From Parascedosporium putredinis (Eukaryota > Ascomycota > Sordariomycetes > Microascales > Microascaceae): DNA of 64,000 bases. Shown here piece after piece: positions 1 to 13,000 of this stretch. Numbering within the stretch: the stretch's first letter is position 1; each line of letters opens with the position of its first letter. The stretch is taken from contig CASHTG010000009.1 of the NCBI GenBank assembly GCA_949357655.1, positions 434,001 to 498,000 on the forward strand, read 5' to 3'. The notes under the pieces were generated by a model. That model was not told the DNA's origin, did no database searches, and saw nothing but the letters and a program-made list of their open reading frames with translations. The translations under genes and the position numbers were made by a program.

Positions 1-545
1 CTGCTTCATCCCTTCCTCACCTCTACTCTCTTTCCTCCACACACCCCCGGATGGCTCTCATCCTATAGAGCTCCATGAGGGTATGGCAAAGATCGTTCAA
101 TGTTCCTTCCTCACCTTTCCTGCTCCAGTCGTGACCCCTGCAAACCCTCTGGGTTCCCTTAATTAAGGCTTCCCTCAGGCTTACTTGATTGTCCGTGATC
201 TTTGCGCCAGCCCCCATCCACACACCCCACCACCACACCTGGCTCTCTCTCTCTCTTTTTTTTTTTTTTCTTTTTTCTCATCCCCTCTTCGTCTCTTGCT
301 TGTGACTCTGCCAGGTAACCAATTAACCACACCCTTCACATTCCCGTTGGCACTTGCGGGTGTGAGCTTGCTTCTTCCCCCTTCTTACCCTTCACCCCGG
401 ACCTGTGAGACGTTCATATAGGGCCTTGTCTCTTCATCGCCTTTTCAGATCTCTTTTTCGCAGCCTTTGAAGCTTCGCTTTCTTCCCTTTGAATACGCCA
501 TACATACTTACCCGCTTCCTCCCCCGCCCGGTCGTCCAAGGCATC
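1..545. other. Upstream flank of the GT2 gene
   Basis: No coding sequence is supported here. The stretch is pyrimidine-rich, with a T-run at about 255-270 and CT-rich sequence up to the ATG at 546, as is usual for a fungal promoter and leader. Reading frames that cross it lack ATG starts or protein-like composition. The near end of a gene lying to the left cannot be excluded. Confidence 0.5.
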
Positions 546-3155
546 ATGTCCCTCTTTGCCTGGGCCACGCGCCGTTCGGGCGGCTTGGCAATGATTGCCT
601 TGTTGGCCCTGAGCTACTGGGTCATCTCCAGAGAGGCGACGGCGCCCTTGCACCCTTTCGAGTTCCAAGCGCAACATGCGAAGCCCGACGATGCGTCCGT
701 CCTCCAAGGCGCCGGCAACTGGACCGTCTTGTTCGCCTACTACTGCCTCCTGATCCACTTTTTAGTTTTTGTTTTCCCTCTCAGAGCGTGCTGGGCGATC
801 CTCGACCTCACCAAGAGCATAGACAAGGCGCGCGCCAAGACCTTGCGGGAGCTGAAGCTCACCGGGCAGCGGCGCGGGTCCTCGGCTTCGCTTTCTAGCT
901 CCGATACGATGCTTGCATCCTCCAACGCAACTTCCTCCTCGAGTAGCGAAGCCGGCGATTTCGATATCGAGCTTGCGGGCGCCGAGAGCCACATTATTCA
1001 TGCGATCATTATTCCCAATTATAAGGAAGAGATGGACACCCTGCGAGAGACGCTCGATGTTCTCGCTTCGCATGGGCCCGCGAGCACTAATTATGACGTG
1101 AGTAAAATACTCGGCGCACCCCGAATCGCTACACCCCTTCACCCCCAATCTTCTGCCTCTCACTTGGGGGCAAGAAGAGGAGGCCATATCAGGAGCGGGG
1201 AGGGGTTGTGCGAATGTGCCGTCACCCGGTAGTTTTTTTGAATCGTGGAGACCTTCTCTCTGCGAAAACCGAAGTGCCTGGTTTGCGCTAAGAGTGGTCT
1301 GCACGAAACTCGCCATCCTCTAAAACACTAACATTGAATCAATGTAGGTCTACCTCGGAATGGAACAGCGCGAAGCAGAGGCCCAGACCAAGGCCCTCCA
1401 GCTCATTGACGAGTTTGCCTCGAAATTCCGGTTCATCGGCTACACTCTTCATCCCGGCGACATCCCAGGCGAATCCGCTGGCAAGGGTAGCAATGTTGCT
1501 TGGGCTGCTCGAAAGCTTAGCGAAAGGTATCCGCTCGAGAAGCGCAAAGATGTCGTCGTAACCGGCATCGATGGTAAGTGACTCCCGCGTTCGTCCGGCT
1601 GGTCTCTGGGATTCCGGCGATGGGTTGAAGGGAAGGAGGGGTTGATGAATCAATCCGAGCTACGCCGCCGGGTTATTGAGACTCTCTGAAAGCTTCATCG
1701 CGAGGCCGGGGGCCGGGGCCGCATAGTTGAGTGATTTTGCTAATGTTGAGATTTGTGGTATTAGCTGACAGCCACCTGTCGTCGAATTATTTTGCGCTCA
1801 TTTCTTCCATGCATCTCAGCTCACCGGAGACGGCCACCAAGACCCTGTACTCGGCCCCAATCATCTTTGATAGGAACGCGCATAATGTGCCCGCCATCGT
1901 TCGGGTTGCCGATATTCTCTGGTGTGCCGCCGGCCTTTCGGGACTCTACAGCGGATCCACTATTGCGCCGCCCACTTCGGTCTACTCTTTGAGTCTCGAG
2001 CTTATTGACCGCGTCGGAGGCTGGGATTGTGACAGCGAGGCGATTGGAGAGGATCTCCACATGTACCTCAAGTGCTTCTTCGCCCTCAACGGAAATTTGA
2101 CATCGCGCACAGTTTTGAGTCCCGTGAGCCAGAGCAACGTGACGGGAGGTGGGAAGGAGGGCATGGTCGGAATTTATATGGACATGAACGCCCGATATAA
2201 ACAAGCTCTGCGGCACATGTGGGGTGCATTGGACACCGGATATGCCCTGCGCCAGCTCGTGCATTTATGGCGCGAGCGAAAGAGGACCTCCCGAGCTTTC
2301 CGGCCTCTTCATCAAGCAATGTAAGATTTCCCTCCCCCCCTGCCAAGGGCCAGCCTCGCCCGGCTCCCTCGGAGCGCGGCCGCTTGGCATCCCCGCCCAC
2401 CCAATCACAAGCTGGATCCTGCACGTCCCATGCAGGCCCACTCCGCACCAACGAGTTTTTGGCTCACACACTATTATCACTACATCGTCCCGCTTTCTTT
2501 GATTATTATATGCTTGTTTGACGTGAGGGGACTGGGCTAACAGTCGATTGATTTCGATACTATCAGTGGCGATTCTTCCGATGATTACCTCCCGGATCAT
2601 GCTGGTGGCGCCCACGACCTGGAGGCCGGTGGTGACGGGGGCATCTTCTCTGACACCACGGTCGACACCTTGGAGGGACCCCATTGGGAGCGAATCTTTT
2701 ATCTCTTCCACCGTCTCTTCGAAGCCCACTTCTTGCCGGTTCAGATGACGATTTTGGTCTTTGCATCTACCCTGTATGTATGGATGACCAAGAACGGGAT
2801 GGATGCCCACAATTTAGCCTGGATCTTCTCCGTCTGCAACGTCCTACGCGCACTCGGGTTTATGGAAGTGGTTGTCTATCTCGGCTTGTACGAACGCTTC
2901 CACCGCATCTGCGTCAAGTCGAGGCAGCAAGAGATGACGGACGCCGGCCTCGCCGTGGGCATGCGCTTCTCTCACAGGACGCTGAAGAAGAACGTGGTCG
3001 ACTATGTCATGGCGCCGCTCGTCGCACCGCTGTACGGTGCTATCCCCTGTGCGCAGGCCCAGATTTGCCATTTCTGGACGGTGGACCTTGTGTACGCCGT
3101 GAGCAAAAAGGTGACGCGGAAGCGAGCCCAGCCCGCGGGTGAAGAGATGGCGTAG
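546..3155 (+). CDS. Multi-pass membrane family 2 glycosyltransferase
   Basis: Processive-type GT2 enzyme, predicted to add sugar units from a nucleotide sugar at a membrane; the substrate is unknown. Exons are 546-1097, 1348-1573, 1765-2320, 2436-2522 and about 2567-3155. The first three junctions have good signals (GTGAGT, GTAAGT, GTAAGA donors; CTAAC branch near 1328). The product is about 669 aa. Two N-terminal hydrophobic helices precede the GT-A domain, which shows IIPNYKEE, GKGSNVAWAARKL, the DxD-type GIDADSH, the ED motif in GEDLHMYLK and a QxxRW-like KQALRHMW. C-terminal membrane helices follow (FWLTHYYHYIVPLSLIIIC; LPVQMTILVFASTLYVWM). I chose ATG 546 because the frame upstream has no earlier ATG. 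One T appears to be missing in the T-run near 2456, and the last intron (about 2523-2566) is one base out of phase as given. A short acidic linker (about 2568-2690) separates two helices. The GT2 family is clear; the function is inferred. Confidence 0.85.
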
Positions 3156-4892
3156 ATGAGGGCCTGTGGCTCAACCCGCACGCACCGTCTTGCTCTTTTC
3201 GGCATCCGTCCCTTTTTTCTTCTTCTTGCTCCTGCTAATACCCTTTTCCCTTTTTTTTTCTTCCTCTCTTTTTACTTATGACCCCTCTTCGCACCTTTTA
3301 ATCCTCTGTTTCGATTTTATGATGTTCGTTCACCAACAAGGCTTATGATGGAAGGGCTCCAGAGTCGTGCTCGATTCAATCCTCACCGGCCCATGTCACG
3401 TACATACGAGGTACCTAAAGTTGCGGGCTCTTCTCCGAACGAACCACGAACCAAAAGGGGCACCGGTCTTGGCGAACTGGCCACTTTTTACATTTCACTT
3501 GCATCGCGTAGCCTTTTCTTTCCCTTTTTTATTCTCTTTCCCCCACCCTTTTCCTCCTATCACTTCTTTCTTCTATCATCTGTTACAGTCGTTAGCATTG
3601 GCATTCTAGAGTAGGGGATTCGTTTTTATCTTTACAGGGGCCTGGACCTGGCGTTCTCGGAGTTCTTTATGGAAATACAGGGCTTGAGACGGAGAACAGG
3701 GCCTATCCTATTGCGCTCGCTACCACAGCATGGAAAGCTTGGCGGGGGTTGTTGGAACGGCCATGATAGCGAGGAGGGAAACGGCGCCATTCAGTTGGCG
3801 AGTATTGCCACGAGAGACGGCAAAGACGGCCGGACAAGGAGGCGGAGGAGGGTGGTCAAGGGGCAAAGTGGTGATGGATATACAGCCCAGTAATGTGGAG
3901 GTATGGCCAATCTGGGATGGCCTACAGGCGGATGTCTTCACTTTTCAGGAACCCATACGCAAGTGGATTAAAGGCACAGAAACTCTTGGCCAGACGAAAG
4001 GGGAGGGAGGTTAGATGGTGGAATATTAATCATGAGAGATGGCGGGGTGAAGAGCGCCTGAGCGGTCGCTGATGGTAATATGTAATGAGGCTAGGTAGGA
4101 GTTGAATGAACGAATTTGGCTTGGCCAACAATGTGGGTCACTACTAAAATCGAATATCACGAGCGTTCCGCACTAATAACCAGAACCGAGAGATCATTAT
4201 CAGCCAACATTGAATCTTTTGGAGGGTAGAAACCACAAAGATTTTGGAGGTGAAGCTGTATAAGTCGTCTGGTTCGCGATATGGGTTGGCAAGGTTGGCA
4301 AGCCATTATTCTGCCCCAGGAGATTGAACGATTATGTAATAGCGGGAAAGAAATTCATCGTCCCCAAGGCAACAGTGTCGCGGGCAGAGTCCATCGCAAC
4401 TTTGCATTGGAGAAAAACTGGAGCGCATGGTTCTCGGGGGCGTGTTCGGATTGGCTGGGCGCCGTGGGCGGTGAGTGTCGCCAGCTTCTAGCGTGGTGGT
4501 GGAACGACCGATAAGATCCTTATCGCCCTTTTTCCCGCCTCCAGTGGGGTAACCCAAAAAAAAAAAAAAGTCGAGAGCAAGTAAAAGAGGCAGGAAAAAA
4601 AAAGAACAAAGGCCTGCAGAAAAAAATTTGGGGTCGCTTGTCGCCTTCTTTTCTCCCTACACCTTTCCTCTTGAAAGAAAAAAAGATCTCTTCGATTTTT
4701 CTTCGTAACCAACTTTTCTTCTCTCTCTCGGTTTATCAACATTGAGGTTAGAGAGCTACTTCCTTTCACTTTTGCTTTCCATTTTAAACACTCTAGGAAA
4801 CTTGTTCAACAGCTCTGTGAATTCTCGTTTTCTTCTTTCTTTTCTTTCTCTTCCTCTAATACCCCATCTCTTCAACTTCACATTCACACACA
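3156..4892. other. Intergenic: GT2 3' flank and FPR4 promoter
   Basis: I see no gene in this 1.7 kb. It begins with T-rich 3' flanking sequence after the GT2 stop and ends in a long CT-rich leader (about 4620-4890) directly before the FKBP start. An A-run lies at about 4556-4569. Frames crossing the middle part have no recognisable domain or splice structure. Confidence 0.55.
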
Positions 4893-6687
4893 ATGGCCTC
4901 TGAAGCTCTTGCGATCTACGGCTTGACCGTCCCTCCCAATGAGGGCCCCATCCCGGCCTCTACTGTCAACTTCCCCGCCCGAGTAAGTGTCTCTTTCCCC
5001 TCCCTCCTCTCTCGGTTTGCCATGTCGAAGCTCCGTTTCGAAGCTGCCGCCCCAAGGTGTGTCTCAGCACCGTGGTGTGGGCTGTCTTGTTTCGCGATGC
5101 TAGCACATGCACCTGCCGACACGCAAATGGGTTGGGGGCCTGCGTACTAATTGTCCCCTCGGCAGTTCCGTATCACCATGGCTGCGATTGACCCGACCGC
5201 TGCGCCCGAGGCTGATGCCGAGGGCAATCTCCCTCTGTCCACCGCTCCACCCTCAAGCTCATCCGAGTCCCCGCTTCCGACTCGGACGACGAGGACTCGG
5301 ACGAGGATGACGATGAGGATGAGTACCTCAAGGCTCTCATCAACGCCTCCGATGATGACGAGGACTCGGACGAGGACGAGCCCAATGGCGGACCTTCGGA
5401 CCAGTCTAAGAAGTCCAAGAAGCAGAAGCGTGCCGAGGCCCTTGCCAGCCTGATCAGGGCTGCCCAGGAGGAGGCCGACGAGGACGAGGAGTCTGACGAG
5501 GAGATGGCCGATGCCAAGACCAACGGCGTTAAGAGCAAGAAGGGCAAGGAGAAGGCTACTGATGAGGATGAGGAGGACGAGGAGGATAGCGAGGAGGACG
5601 ATGAGCTCTTCATTCCCGAGGAGTTTGTCATCTGCACTCTCGACACCGAGCGCGTAAGTTTTTTTCTTTTTCCCGCCTTCTTTTCAAAAATCTCTGTCAA
5701 GCAGAGTCAGACTGAGCTACAGAACTAACCTGTTTTCGTTTTCTTCCCCTCGTGTAGCTCTACCAGCAGCCCATTGACATCACCGTCCGTGAGGATGAGG
5801 AGGTCTACTTCATTGCCACCGGTACCCATGCTGTCACTCTTGTTGGTAACTACATCGAGTCTCTCAACGAGGACTCGGACGACTACGACTCTGAGGACGA
5901 GGATGACCTCGATGACGACGACCTCCTGATGGCTGGCGAGAGCGACGAGGAGAGCGATGAGCTCGACGACGTCGATGGCCCCGTGTCACCGAGGTCGACT
6001 CCGACGAGGAGGCCCCCGAGCTCGTCCCTGCCAAGAAGGGCAAGAACAAGCGCCAGGCCGAGGAGGAGATTGAGGGTCTCGATGCCATGATCTCCAGCGC
6101 CACCAAGGACAAGAAGGCCAAGAAGCTCAAGAACAACAAGGGCGAGGCCATCGCTGCCGAGGAGAAGAAGAAGGAGGCCAAGGGCGATAAGAAGGTCCAG
6201 TTCGCCAAGCAGCTCGAGCAGGGCCCCACTGGCTCCGCCGGCAAGGAGAAGGCCGCCGAGAAGCCTGCCGCCAAGAGCATCAGGGTCGTCCAGGGCGTCA
6301 CCATTGATGACCGCAAGGTCGGTACCGGCCGCGGCGCCAAGAACGGCGACACCATCGGCATGAGGTACATTGGCAAGCTCCAGAACGGCAAGCAGTTTGA
6401 TGGTAAGTAACCAAGTGCTCCTTACTGGCCCATGATTGGAGGACTGAATAGCTAACGAAACATTTTCCCTCACTACTTTAGCCAACAAGAAGGGCAAGCC
6501 TTTTACTTTCAAGCTTGGCAAGGGTGAGGTCATCAAGGGCTGGGACGTCGGTGTGCTCGGCATGGCCATCGGTGGCGAGCGCCGACTCACCATCCCCGCC
6601 AACATGGCCTACGGCAACAAGCCCCTCGACGGCATTCCCGCGAATAGCACCCTCATCTTCGATGTCAAGCTCCTCGAGATCAAGTAA
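4893..6687 (+). CDS. FPR4: Nuclear FKBP-type peptidyl-prolyl isomerase, Fpr3/Fpr4 family
   Basis: Proline isomerase and histone chaperone of the nucleolus/nucleus; in yeast, Fpr4 isomerises histone H3 prolines. Exons are 4893-4982, 5166-5653, 5758-6402 and 6482-6687, all with good signals (GTAAGT donors; GCTAAC branch at 6451). The product is about 476 aa. An N-terminal nucleoplasmin-like segment (IYGLTVPPNEGPIPAS; FRITMAAIDP) is followed by very acidic D/E tracts, a Lys-rich region and a C-terminal FKBP domain: GVTIDDRKVGTG, GKLQNGKQFDANKKGKPFTF, VIKGWDVGVLGM, GGERRLTIP, AYG and LIFDVKLLEIK at the end. Two frame breaks, near 5230-5245 and in the C-run near 5980, each fit one missing base. 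Fpr3 and Fpr4 are paralogues in budding yeast, and most filamentous fungi have one such protein, so FPR4 is a family-level name. Confidence 0.95.
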
Positions 6688-7916
6688 ATGCGGCTTGATC
6701 CTCCTTTCTCTAGAGGGTTTCATAGCCTCATGGAGAGGGTGGGCTTGAGGTGCCGAACGGGGGCTAGACCTCGTACTGCGCCGCTTTCTCTTTTAGGAGC
6801 GGACCGGTTATGGTGATGTCCCCCGACCGGCGCCTAGGCCACTGTAAACTATTTGGCAAACACCAACGCTACAAAAACTCATTTCCCCCACCCTTGGCCG
6901 GTAGCCTTCCACCCTACGACCGGGATCAGGCTTCTTTCTCCGGCCCATACTGCCTTATTTTTTTGTGTCCTCTTTCCGAATGTAATGCAGAGTCTCCGAC
7001 CCCAGTTATGGTTCTTTTTCGGTACGAGGAGAAACATGAGGAGAACTCGGGCACGGCCTGCTGCTTTGTTGGGAATGACGAGGCGAGGACATGCATTGCA
7101 TTTTACGTGGCGTACTATCGAAAAAGTTGTTTTTGGGCAGTTTTTCTTGTCTTTTGCTGATTTCTTTTCCTACCATATTTTGCTCGTCGCTCATGTCTTG
7201 CTGAACACCTTGGAGAGTCTTGTTCTCCTTGTGTCTGCGGCTGGCCTTACGTATGTGATGCGTGTGGATTGGGGGTGGTTATCCTGCTCGTTGGTCTCTT
7301 TTGAAGGAACCACGTTAGGTTTGGTAGTTTGTAGTGGACGCGGCGGCCTGATAATGCGAATTTTACAATGATTCTTCTTAAAAACATGACATGCGGTGAT
7401 GTTGACCAACTCCAATTGATCGTCTGTGCCTGCGAGCCTTTTGAGGTTGATATTGATGGAGGAGCTCTCACATGCACAGTGCATATTACAAACGGCACTG
7501 GCACTGGTGTGTCGAAGTCCAAGTCAGCATGCTGCACACACATGCCTGCACGACCAACCGCCGTTGACTTGGAGTGACGCTGCTTGACTTCCATCACCAA
7601 CATCAACACCCATACACCATTTCATAGCCGACCACCACCATTAGCTTTGAACCGGACGGGTATCTATCCCATCTACGGGGACCTGTTATAAGTGTCTACA
7701 TATCCGCAATCGCCATTATAACGGGAGGGTATACAGCTTCCCTTTTTATTTCATCAATTTTTCGTTTTGCTCCTCCAATCCATCAAGTGTCGCTCGATCG
7801 CTGCACGCTGAAATCAGCACTGCACCAAATCTACCAAAGCCGGCGCTAAGAGGAGCCCTGAGAAACAAAAACAACCTTCGGAAGAAAACGAAACCCCACG
7901 GGGTTCAGAAAACGCC
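6688..7916. other. Intergenic between FPR4 and the MMTAG2-like gene
   Basis: Nothing coding is supported in this 1.2 kb. The first part is 3' flank of FPR4. The part from about 7600 to 7916 is the likely promoter and leader of the next gene, with a run of short A/C-rich blocks just before its ATG. No RNA gene or repeat stands out. Confidence 0.5.
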
Positions 7917-8746
7917 ATGGATCTCGTCTCGAGCATCCGCAAATCCGGTTCGCGAGGCGGCGTCAATTTCAGCTGGGATGAGGTAGCCAACTCGTCTCAC
8001 CGGGAAAATTACCTGGGTCACAGTCTCAAGGCCCCCGTGGGCCGATGGCAGCAGGGGCGGGATCTAGAATGGTACGCCAAGAACCCGGCCGAACCGGCCA
8101 AGGAGGGAGAGACGGAGCAGGAAAGGGCGGAGAGAGAGAGGAAGGAGGAGCTGAGGAAGGTGAAAGAAGCGGAGGAGGACGCGATGGCGAGAGCTCTCGG
8201 TTTGCCAGTCCCGGTGAGGGATGCTTCGGGGGCGAACGCGGTGGAGGTCACGGCGGGGCGGGGACTCGGTGGAGAGGGAGATGCTGGTGAAGCGGACGAG
8301 GGGAAGGGAAAGGAAAAGGAAAGGGAGGGAGGCAGGGAGAGAGATGGGGAGAGGAGGAGGCATAGGAGGAGGGACGACGACGAGAGAGGCGGAAGGCGAG
8401 AGAGACGCCGAGGGGAAGGCGATGATCGACGGGAGAGGCGCCGAGGCGGGGATGGTGAGAGGAGGGAGAGGCACCGAGGGGATGAGGGGAGAGGAAGGAG
8501 AGGCGACACAGGAGCCGAAGCCGAAGCCGAGAAAGGCGCCACGAGAGGCCAAGGCGGGATGAACGGGATGAAGCCGCGAGGAGAGAGAGAAGGCGGAGCA
8601 GGAGCGCGGATGGGGCGCGGGATGAACAGCGAAGGCGAAGGAGGCACGGGCGCGACGAGCGATCGAGAAGCGGGGATAGGCGTCCTCATCGAAGGCGGAG
8701 CCGTAGTAGGGACGACGATGGAAATAAGCCACGGCCGAGGAATTAA
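7917..8746 (+). CDS. MMTAG2-like protein with an Arg/Ser-rich tail
   Basis: Fungal member of the multiple-myeloma-tumour-associated protein 2 family (kinase-phosphorylation-domain proteins, probably nuclear and RNA-linked; the role in fungi is not established). The N-terminal 60 residues carry the family signature: GVNFSWDEV, then RENYLGHSLKAPVGRWQQ and GRDLEWYAKN. A charged coiled-coil-like segment (ERAERERKEELRKVKEAEED) and a long low-complexity R/E/D/G tail follow. As given, the frame runs on to a stop at 8754-8756, but its last part is Gly/Ala-rich and atypical. One missing base near 8485-8500 (G-run) restores a tail rich in RS and RR dipeptides ending in KPRPRN at the TAA 8744-8746, giving 276 aa. 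The gene is a single exon. The family is confident because of the N-terminal match; the tail correction is inferred from composition. Confidence 0.85.
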
Positions 8747-10004
8747 TGAGTTTTGACCGTTGGCGATGGTCCATCTGAAGTAGGAGGCTTGGAAAGATTC
8801 TCCAGGAACGACATTCACATCCCCAACTAAGTATGCACTGCGTGCCTAGCCTGGCGGGGAATGTTTGACCGGCGGAAGCTTCATGACATGAACAGATCTA
8901 TTTTCTAGCTAGGGATAGTGGCTGGACAGACTGGAAGGAAGGAAGGCTAAGCGTTGAACATGAACAACAGCAGTTAAAAGAATCCAAAAGTCAAGTAAAA
9001 AAAACGCCTATATGTTTCCCGTTGCAGATGATCAACATGAGTTTAACTCGAATTTGAACACCGATTGATGTTAGTGGATGGGTCTACAGATACTGACGGG
9101 GACAACCCCATAGATAGTGATGGTTTGCGGCAGGCTGCGTTGTGGTCACTTGGTCGCTAGCGTGAGGCGAGGCAGAATCACAAGGGCCTAAGGAAGGATT
9201 GAATGCTAAGCATCTCGATTCTTTATGTTGTTTCACGTGCAGGTGCTGGAACTAGGCGTACTTTGGGTTCTAGGCTGGGAAGAGGGGGCCAAGACATTTT
9301 TTGAAGAATTCACGGGTCATTGCTCGAAGGTTCTGCCGATGAAGGAGAGTTCTGTCTTGGTGCAGTGTAGGGTACGAGATGTAGGCACGGTGGCAAGGCT
9401 GATGTGGCCGATGCAGGATCGGGCGGCTTATGTGTGGAGCCTCCATGACTGGTGGCTGCGGTTGGTGCCTACTACCCCGCTAAAGATACTCTGAGGCCCC
9501 CATTCTAGATTCTAGGGTCCTGTTTCCGACAAAGCCGCCATTGGTTACAACCTCCACCCCTGAGACTGCGTCATGTCGCAGCCTTGCAACGACAAGTGCG
9601 GTTCCCGTGTTCCTGGGTCGAGATCATTTCAACAAAAGATTCTGTTGCCCACTCCATAACCTCCTGGTTCTTTATTTAGGGTCCGATTTTCTCTTGACGA
9701 CTTTTAAGATCTCGAACCCTCTCCCCCTCCCTCTCTACGAGATTGAAGCCGTGACGCCTCTTCGAAACCCAGTCTCGCATAAAAGAGCTTGGTTCTCTCT
9801 CACCCAGCTCTCACCCTCATTGCCAGCGAAACTTTCCGAAACGGTAACCGAGATATACGACGCCGCTTCCACTTGATTATTTCTCTCTGCTCGCATTTAT
9901 TCTTTCCCAACGCCATTCGTTACACGACGAAACTGAACGCAGCGGATCTTTCCACACATTCGACTCGGCACGATAATGAGCTGCTAATTTACATTCGACA
10001 CAAC
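8747..10004. other. Intergenic before the sacsin-like gene
   Basis: No supported gene. The left half is 3' flank. From about 9640 onwards the sequence is CT-rich, like a fungal leader, and runs into the ATG at 10005. The reading frame of the next gene is open upstream to about 9789, but those extra codons are not protein-like and no ATG with better context lies among them. Confidence 0.5.
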
Positions 10005-13000
10005 ATGGATTACGCTCGCTTAAGGGCCGATGCCCTCGCCAGCACTGTGGCCGAAGAGGCCGTGACAGTCGATACGAGAGCCCTCATCGACAAAGTTCTC
10101 GCCAGATACTCGGGAGAATGGACCACCTTGCGAGAACTCATACAAAACGCCGCTGATGCGCAAGCCGAATCCGTCGTCGTCAAATTCGAGACGATGCCCT
10201 CGACCTCGGTGCCACTGCCCTCCCCGCCGACTCCGTCCGAGCTTCTCAAACACGCCGTGATGCATAACAAGGTCAAGCGTTTGGTTGTAAGGAACGACGG
10301 CCAGCCTTTTACAGACACAGATTGGGGTCGCCTAAAGCGTATCGCGGAGGGTAACCCGGATGAGACCAAGATTGGCGCCTTTGGCGTCGGTTTCTACAGC
10401 GTCTTCGCCGACTGCGACGACCCCTTTGTCACCTCGGGAGACGAGAGCATGGCGTTCTACTGGAAGGGCACCTCGCTCTTCACAAAACGATCGCAGCTGC
10501 CCGTTGAGCAGCGCTCGCGCAGCACCACCTTTGTACTCGATTATCGCACAAACGACACACCGGTGCCCAATCTACTGTCTGTCGCCCAGTTCCTGGCCAC
10601 CAGTCTTACGTTTGTCGCTCTGCAGAAGATGGAATTCTGGATCGACGACTGGAAGGTGCTATCCTTGCACAAGAAGATCTCGCCCAGCGTCCCCGTCTCC
10701 GTATCGAGAAACTTTGACACCACGACCCAGGACGGCATGATGACGGTAGCAAATGTAGAGCGCACGAGCACACAGATCGACGCTCAGTACATGGTGGCCG
10801 TTGGCTGGAGGCCCAAGACCGTCCTGGAGAAGACGACGGAGGCCTTTGGTGGCCAGATTACGGATGCCCCGTTGATCAAGAGCTTCTTTGCTAGATTCTC
10901 CTCCTCCACTTCCCAATCAGCGCAAAAGGCCAAGGCTAAGGCCGAGGAGGCGGCGGCGCAGGCTGTTGCCTCGGACGACGTCACCGAAGTCAAGACGAGT
11001 AGCATCTTCCTCAGCGTCACGTCGGCACAAATCCGGACCAAGGTCGGTCGCACCCTGGCCGCCGAGCTGGAGCGCGCGACCAAGAAGCCACCGCCCAAAT
11101 TGGCCAAGCTCGCCATCCTCACCTCCTCCTTTGATGAAGCCATGGCTTCGTCTGCTGCGGGCAAACGGGCGCCGCGGCAAACGCGGTTGATGTGTTTGCC
11201 TCTGTGCTCCCGAGCAAGAAGCCCGGCGGCCGAATTTTTATCGGTTTCCCACCATGCAGACGACTGGTGCCGGGCTGCACATCTCGGCGCCGTCCGTCAT
11301 CCCCACCGTCGAGCGGGAGGCCATTGATTTGAATGCCCGCTCCGTCAAGTCGTGGAACATTGAGATGCTTCGCGCCGCTGGTATCATGACTCGCATATCC
11401 TTTGCCGATGATATGGAGCGACTCTCCCAGCGCGTCAAGGCCTCCATCCCTCAGGGTGGCAAGCTCACGAGCAAGGAAGTGGCCCAGCACCTACCCGAGG
11501 CGATGCACGTCTTCAAAACGTACACGTTTGAGGACTCTACGCCGAGCCAAAAGGTTGGCTCCTACATTGACGAGGCGTTTTGGATGGCCTACAAGGACGT
11601 CAACTTCCACATCTACTCCACTCGCGGTGTAGAAACCTCCACCAAGGTTCGCATCCCCTCTGACGAGCTGGGCCAGTTCATTGATGGCCTGCCCGTGGTG
11701 CCCAAGGAGATGATGGACATTGTATTTTACAAGAAACTTATCGACTACGGAGTCATCAGCTCCATCACGCTTGCGGATATTCGAGGCGAGCTGAATGGAA
11801 AGGCGATGACCAAGACTCAGTTGACATCCTTTATCAAGTGGGCAGCCAAGATGGCGCTCAACGGTAGTCTGGACCGAGCTACCGCGAAAAGTCTCATTGA
11901 GGTCGCCGTCGCTACCGTCGAGGACGAGAACGGCAGCCAAGGAGGGGTTGTGGCTCTCGTCAGCATCAGAAATTTCCTTGCCGTCAACAAGATCCCCCAC
12001 GCTTCCCATCCCGCCGGATACTCTTCCTTTCTCCCTCACTAGCCACTGTACCACGCAGGAACTTTCGGCGCTTGGGTGGAGCTCGCTCGATATCCTGCCG
12101 TGGGTAGAGTACCTCATACAAACGGCGGGCCAGCGTTCGGACAACGTCAATGTGACCAAGTCGGCCGACTTCTCCAAGCAGGTGCTGGTCGTGGTTGGCA
12201 AGAACTGGGACCAGTTGTCTCCCGGCTCGAAAGAGGGCCTTGTGTCCTTGCTTCGGCAGCATACCGTTATCCCCACCAAATTTGGCATGCGCAAGCCCGA
12301 GGAATCATTCTTTCCTTCTGTCAAGCTCTTCGACGATCTCCCAGTGATCGACGGCCTCGGGCAGGTCAAAGAGAAGCTCTTGGTTGCGCTCGGCGTCCGC
12401 AAGACTCTTGACCTTGAAACCATTTTTGCCAGGTTGCTCTCCCCAAGGAGGGAGAGCAAAAGTGGAGTCATGTTGAGCTCATCAAGTACCTCGCGTCCGT
12501 CCGGAATGACATACCGACCAAGGATATGATAAAGCTCAAGGCTTCCGCCATTTGCCCCGCCGAGAGCGGGCCCAAGGGCATGGAGCGCTTCAAGTCCTCC
12601 ACCAAGCTTTACAAAGTAGCGGAACTCTTCGAACCCCAAGACTCGCTGCGCAGCCTCAACCTGCCAACCCTGTACTGGCCCGGCGCCCTGCCGGCGCGCA
12701 GCATCGAAGCGCAGTTCCTCTCCGCGCTCGGGCTGCGGGACCGCCCCACGGCGAGCGAGCTCGTCGGCATGATGGCCTCGGACGACGCAGAGCTTCGAGA
12801 AAACGCGAGGACGTACTTCATTTCCAAGCATGTGGTCAACGGCTACTCGGCCTCCTCCTTTGCCGACACAAATTTGGCCATCCTGCCCCTCGAGGGAGAC
12901 TCCAAGACCCTTGTGCCCCCTCGGGGTGCTTTACGGATGAGGAGCGGCGATTTTGGGTTTCAAGGTCCTCAGACGTGATTTGATCCCGCACGCCTTGGTA

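Noticed and set aside
8018..8818. Long antisense frame over the MMTAG2-like gene
   Set aside because: It is the Ser/Pro-rich mirror of an Arg/Gly-rich coding region and begins in the 3' flank; the sense protein has clear family motifs.
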